A stretch of 35,926 nt of DNA, taken from contig DATBQR010000087.1 of NCBI GenBank assembly GCA_036560705.1, forward strand, positions 1 to 35,926. The letters run 5' to 3'. Of this stretch, positions 34,337 through 35,926 are shown piece by piece. Source of the stretch: RBG-16-66-20 sp036560705 (GTDB taxonomy: Bacteria; Pseudomonadota; Gammaproteobacteria; Burkholderiales; SG8-39). Every line of letters starts with the position of its first letter. The stretch's first letter is position 1. The position numbers and the translations under genes are program-made. Under the pieces are notes generated by a model. It searched no databases. It was not told the origin of the DNA and saw only the letters and a program-made list of their open reading frames with translations.

Positions 34337-35295
34337 TCCGCCCTGACACCCGAGGCCTTGATGACCTGCGCCCAGCGCTCGTTGTCCTTCCTCAGGAACG
34401 CAGCGAATTCCGCCGGCGTATCGCCGATGATCACCGCGCCCTGCGCCTTCATGCGCTCGCGCGTCTCCGGCCGCGCGAGCGATTTGCGCATCTCGTCGGC
34501 GAGCCGGTTGACGATCGCGGACGGCGTGCCGGCCGGCGCCAGCATCCCCACCCAGGGCGCGGTCTGCTCCAATCCGGCGAATCCCACCTCGGCCATGGTG
34601 GGCACGCCCGGAAAATCGGGCTGGGGCACCGCCGTACCGACCGCCAGGGCCTTGAGTTTCTTCGCCGCGACCTGGTCCGCGATGCCGACCACCGGGTAGA
34701 ACATGAAACTCACGCGCCCGGCCAGCACTTCGACCAGCGCCGGGCCGTTGCCCTTGAAAGGCACGTTGATCATCTTCGTGCCGGTCATGATTTCCAGCAT
34801 CGCGCCGGCAAGGTGGGTGGAGCCGCCGATACCCGAGGTGCCGTAGCTGAGCTCGCCGGGTTTCGCCCTGGCCATGGCCACGAGGTCCCGCATCGAGTTG
34901 ATCGGGCTGTTGGCGGCGGTGACCACCACCATCGGCAGGTTCGCCGCGTTGCTGATCGGCGCGAAATCCTTGAACGGATCGTAGTTGGCCTTGGTGCCGG
35001 GCAGCAGCGGGTTCACCAGCAGCGACAGGGACGAAAACAGCAGCGTGTAGCCGTCCGCGCTCGCATGGGCCACGGCTTCGGTACCGATGATGGCGTTCGC
35101 GCCGGGCCGGTTCTCGACGATGACGCTCTGCCCCATCGAGACGGTCATGTCCTGCGCGATGTAGCGCGCGATGACGTCGGTCGGCCCGCCGGCGCCGAAG
35201 CCGACGATCAGCCTGACGGGTTTATTCGGGTAGTTTTGCGCAAAAGAATTACCCCACAGGGATAAAAACACCACGCCCAGCAAAAATCTTTTCAT
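34333..35295 (-). CDS. Bug-family tripartite tricarboxylate transporter substrate-binding protein
   Basis: The 320-residue periplasmic protein has the signal peptide FLLGVVFLSLWGNSFA, cleaved before QNYPNKPVRL. PVRLIVGFGAGGPTDVIARY and VENRPGANAIIGTEAVAHA are Bug signatures. YGTSGIGGSTHLAGAMLE, NVPFKGNGPALVEVLAG and PDFPGVPTMAEVGF follow in the usual order. Such proteins bind carboxylates and other small organic acids. No TctA/TctB membrane genes are in the window, so this may be an orphan receptor, which is common in this family in betaproteobacteria. The ATG directly follows the dioxygenase stop with no gap. Confidence 0.94.
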   Translation of the reverse strand: MKRFLLGVVFLSLWGNSFAQNYPNKPVRLIVGFGAGGPTDVIARYIAQDMTVSMGQSVIVENRPGANAIIGTEAVAHASADGYTLLFSSLSLLVNPLLPGTKANYDPFKDFAPISNAANLPMVVVTAANSPINSMRDLVAMARAKPGELSYGTSGIGGSTHLAGAMLEIMTGTKMINVPFKGNGPALVEVLAGRVSFMFYPVVGIADQVAAKKLKALAVGTAVPQPDFPGVPTMAEVGFAGLEQTAPWVGMLAPAGTPSAIVNRLADEMRKSLARPETRERMKAQGAVIIGDTPAEFAAFLRKDNERWAQVIKASGVRAE

Positions 35296-35926
35296 TTATG
35301 GCTCTCCGTTCCTGAAGAATCGCGTCGCCATCACCTGGCAGCGCTTGACCAGGCGGTGCTCGTCCGGCCCGTAGTCGGCGATGGCGTTATGGATGGTGCC
35401 GAAGTCTTCCCACACCAGCACGTCGCCCGCGGTCCATTCGAACCGGTAGCGGTACTTGTCCTGCGTCTGGTGGGCAAAGAGGAACGCCAGGGTGCCTTCG
35501 CTTTCTTCTGTGCTCAATTCATTTATTTTCATCGAATATCCCGGATTCGCGTACAGGACCTTTCCCCCGGTAATCGGATGGGTGAGGAAGATCGGGTGCG
35601 ACACCGGCGGCTTGGCCTTTCTCTGCGCCTCGCTGAGCGGCGCGCGCCGGCTGCCTTCCCGGCCGCGCATCAATTCCCAGAACTTGTTGAAGTCGTGCAG
35701 CACCGTCATGCCGTCGAGCTTCTTCTTCATCGCCCCGGGCAGGCCGTCGTAGGCGGCGTGCATGTTGCAGAACTCGGTGTTGCCGAGCGGCTTGCCGCCG
35801 CGCATCGGGATCTTGATGCCGTAGAGCACGTTGGCGAAGGCGATCTGCCGGCTGTAGGACATGTCGGTATGCCAGTCCTGCCCGGCATCCGACAGCCCGA
35901 TCGGCTTGCCGTTCTCGACGACGTTG
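35296..35926 (-). CDS. TauD/TfdA-family 2-oxoglutarate-dependent dioxygenase, C-terminal part (runs off right edge)
   Basis: The frame is open to the window edge, so the gene start lies outside; about 209 codons are seen. DAGQDWHTDMSYS carries the first iron ligands (H-x-D). PLGNTEFCNMHAAYDGLP, THPITGGKVLYANPGYSMKI and the second iron His with its downstream Arg in EDFGTIHNAIADY...DEHRLVKR are the TauD/TfdA pattern. The Fe(II)/2-oxoglutarate enzymes of this family hydroxylate and thereby cleave sulfonates, aryloxyalkanoates or similar. The substrate here is unknown. It is the first visible gene of a four-gene operon with a Bug receptor, an FAH hydrolase and a hydroxyacid dehydrogenase. Confidence 0.92.
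   Translation of the reverse strand, partial: NVVENGKPIGLSDAGQDWHTDMSYSRQIAFANVLYGIKIPMRGGKPLGNTEFCNMHAAYDGLPGAMKKKLDGMTVLHDFNKFWELMRGREGSRRAPLSEAQRKAKPPVSHPIFLTHPITGGKVLYANPGYSMKINELSTEESEGTLAFLFAHQTQDKYRYRFEWTAGDVLVWEDFGTIHNAIADYGPDEHRLVKRCQVMATRFFRNGEP

Overview
The window is a GC-rich chromosomal segment from a betaproteobacterium. This is inferred from gene order and protein style, not from a database match. The main support is the run ompA-ubiG-gph-ssrA beside gyrA-serC-pheA-hisC-tyrA-aroA-cmk-rpsA-ihfB-lapA-lapB, which is typical of Burkholderiales, Nitrosomonadales and relatives. Other support is a separate heptose kinase gene (rfaE1) instead of fused hldE, a one-piece tmRNA whose tag ends in FALAA, and Bug-type solute receptors. 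Nothing points to a phage, plasmid, transposon or CRISPR locus, and most of the window is housekeeping DNA.

Layout, left to right. (1) 1-1471: the 5' part of a secreted lectin-fold protein runs off the left edge, divergent from a LysR-type regulator, with a T-N11-A palindrome between them. (2) 1468-2367: a KirBac-type potassium channel gene. (3) 2377-3847: lysC flanked by tRNA-Ser(GCU) and tRNA-Ser(UGA), all on the minus strand. (4) 3961-4701: a Bax-inhibitor-1 family membrane protein and a strong terminator. (5) 4714-25017: nineteen minus-strand genes packed end to end. Read in transcription order they are gyrA, serC, serA, pheA, hisC, tyrA, aroA, cmk, rpsA, ihfB, lapA, lapB, ugd, rfaE1, hldD, cysM, a PolB-like 3'-5' exonuclease, rlmD and a MAPEG protein. 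Many neighbours overlap by 1-14 bases, and the only gap over 40 bases is about 100 bases before rpsA. (6) 25137-28600: plus-strand amidohydrolase (mtaD-like), ompA-like, ubiG and gph. (7) 28643-29008: tmRNA. (8) 29134-30471: envelope stress-type genes (BON protein, SYLF/Ysc84 protein, His-rich lipoprotein). (9) 30511-32537: OsmC-like protein divergent from selO. (10) 32541-35926: a minus-strand catabolic operon encoding a TauD/TfdA-type dioxygenase (cut by the right edge), a Bug receptor, an FAH-family hydrolase and an FMN 2-hydroxyacid dehydrogenase.

How the genes work together. The long minus-strand run joins DNA topology (gyrA), serine synthesis (serC, serA), the end of the shikimate pathway with phenylalanine and tyrosine branches (aroA, pheA, tyrA, hisC), nucleotide and translation functions (cmk, rpsA), LPS assembly control and heptose/uronate precursors (lapA, lapB, ugd, rfaE1, hldD) and cysteine synthesis (cysM). 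CysM uses O-acetylserine, so serine and cysteine supply are encoded on one strand run. The right-edge operon is the most accessory part and the best candidate for undescribed chemistry. Its substrate cannot be read from the sequence.

Several starts were moved from the longest open frame because ribosome sites or stop/start overlaps decide them: ihfB, osmC-like, selO, ugd, rfaE1 (GTG), the exonuclease (TTG), cmk, rpsA, ubiG and the MAPEG gene. Two genes are open at the window edges.
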